Origin: a bacterium
GTDB taxonomy: Bacteria; Patescibacteriota; Microgenomatia; JAADGY01
NCBI GenBank assembly: GCA_013152165.1
Contig: JAADGY010000039.1
Location: 1 to 5,607, forward strand
DNA length: 5,607 nt
Reading direction: 5' to 3'
This document shows positions 5,452-5,607 of the stretch, piece after piece. The notes beneath the pieces were generated by a model. That model ran no database searches. It saw only the letters and a program-made list of their open reading frames with translations, and had not been told where the DNA came from. Position numbers and translations under genes: made by a program. Within the stretch, counting starts at the first letter, position 1; every line of letters starts with the position of its first letter.

Positions 5452-5484
5452 AAGTTAAAGGGCAAAAGTCAAAGGGCAAAAGCG
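5450..5484. repeat. AAANNNN heptamer array at the gene end
   Basis: Five in-phase heptamers (AAAAGTT, AAAGGGC, AAAAGTC, AAAGGGC, AAAAGCG) begin within the TAA stop of the binding-protein gene. The second and fourth units are identical, giving a 14-nt higher-order period. No terminator hairpin is seen between the stop and the window end. Confidence 0.75.
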
Positions 5485-5504
5485 GATTGAGTTTATCAAG
5501 TTAG

Positions 5505-5522
5505 AAAGTTCATAAAGTTCAT
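5505..5522. repeat. Nonamer direct repeat AAAGTTCAT x2
   Basis: Two exact copies of a 9-nt unit are followed by AAAGAT and AAAGGGG. The unit starts with AAA like the heptamers but has a different period, so it may be a variant of the same repeat habit. Confidence 0.55.
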
Positions 5523-5588
5523 AAAGATAAAGGGGACAAAGAAACAGAAGCGACAAAGTGTATAGGGGGTATAGAGGGACGGGAGATT

Positions 5589-5603
5589 AAGTAATGAGAT
5601 AAA
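5589..5603 (+). repeat. 15-nt box, copy 4 (one change)
   Basis: AAGTAATGAGATAAA differs from copies 1 and 3 only at offset 8 (A to G), the same change seen in copy 2. It lies at the window edge. The stretch from 5523 to here contains no recognised gene and no hairpin. Confidence 0.6.
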
Positions 5604-5607
5604 AAAA

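Overview
The window carries three complete same-strand genes separated by unusually repeat-rich intergenic DNA. In order: UMP kinase (pyrH, 243-965); an LCP (LytR-CpsA-Psr) family membrane protein (1135-2133); and a 914-residue protein that joins a roughly 470-residue disordered tail, one membrane helix and a family 1 ABC-transporter solute-binding domain (2707-5451). No rRNA, tRNA, CRISPR array, transposase or phage gene was seen.

The likely source is an uncultivated bacterium of the Candidate Phyla Radiation (Patescibacteria), perhaps of the Microgenomates type. This is inferred, not shown. The grounds are an unlinked pyrH (no tsf or frr beside it), LCP and membrane-tethered binding proteins without a lipobox, moderate GC, and long A-rich repetitive spacers. 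A 16S or ribosomal-protein tree from the parent contig would be needed to place it. All three genes end in TAA and contain no in-frame TGA, so the standard code fits.

Layout: 1-242 holds a strong imperfect hairpin, a 25-nt repeat module, heptamer arrays and a promoter for pyrH. 966-1134 holds a 15-nt box overlapping the pyrH stop, a second copy of the 25-nt module and another heptamer array. 2134-2706 (573 nt without a gene) is a mosaic of box, heptamers, two hairpins sharing an edge, heptamers, box, heptamers, a GC-rich palindrome and a promoter. 5452-5607 repeats the theme with heptamers, nonamers and a final box at the window edge.

Two themes stand out. First, each gene has a -10-like hexamer right in front of its best ATG. 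In two cases the spacing puts the predicted transcript start on the A of the ATG, which suggests leaderless or near-leaderless mRNAs and separate promoters rather than one operon. Second, the spacers are built from a small vocabulary: AAANNNN heptamers, a 15-nt AAGTAATRAGATAMA box, and hairpins whose arms differ only by changes that keep or improve pairing.

Functionally the genes cover pyrimidine nucleotide supply (PyrH), attachment of glycopolymers to the cell wall (LCP) and solute capture at the outer face of the membrane (binding protein). No pathway link between them is visible; the last two share a cell-surface location.
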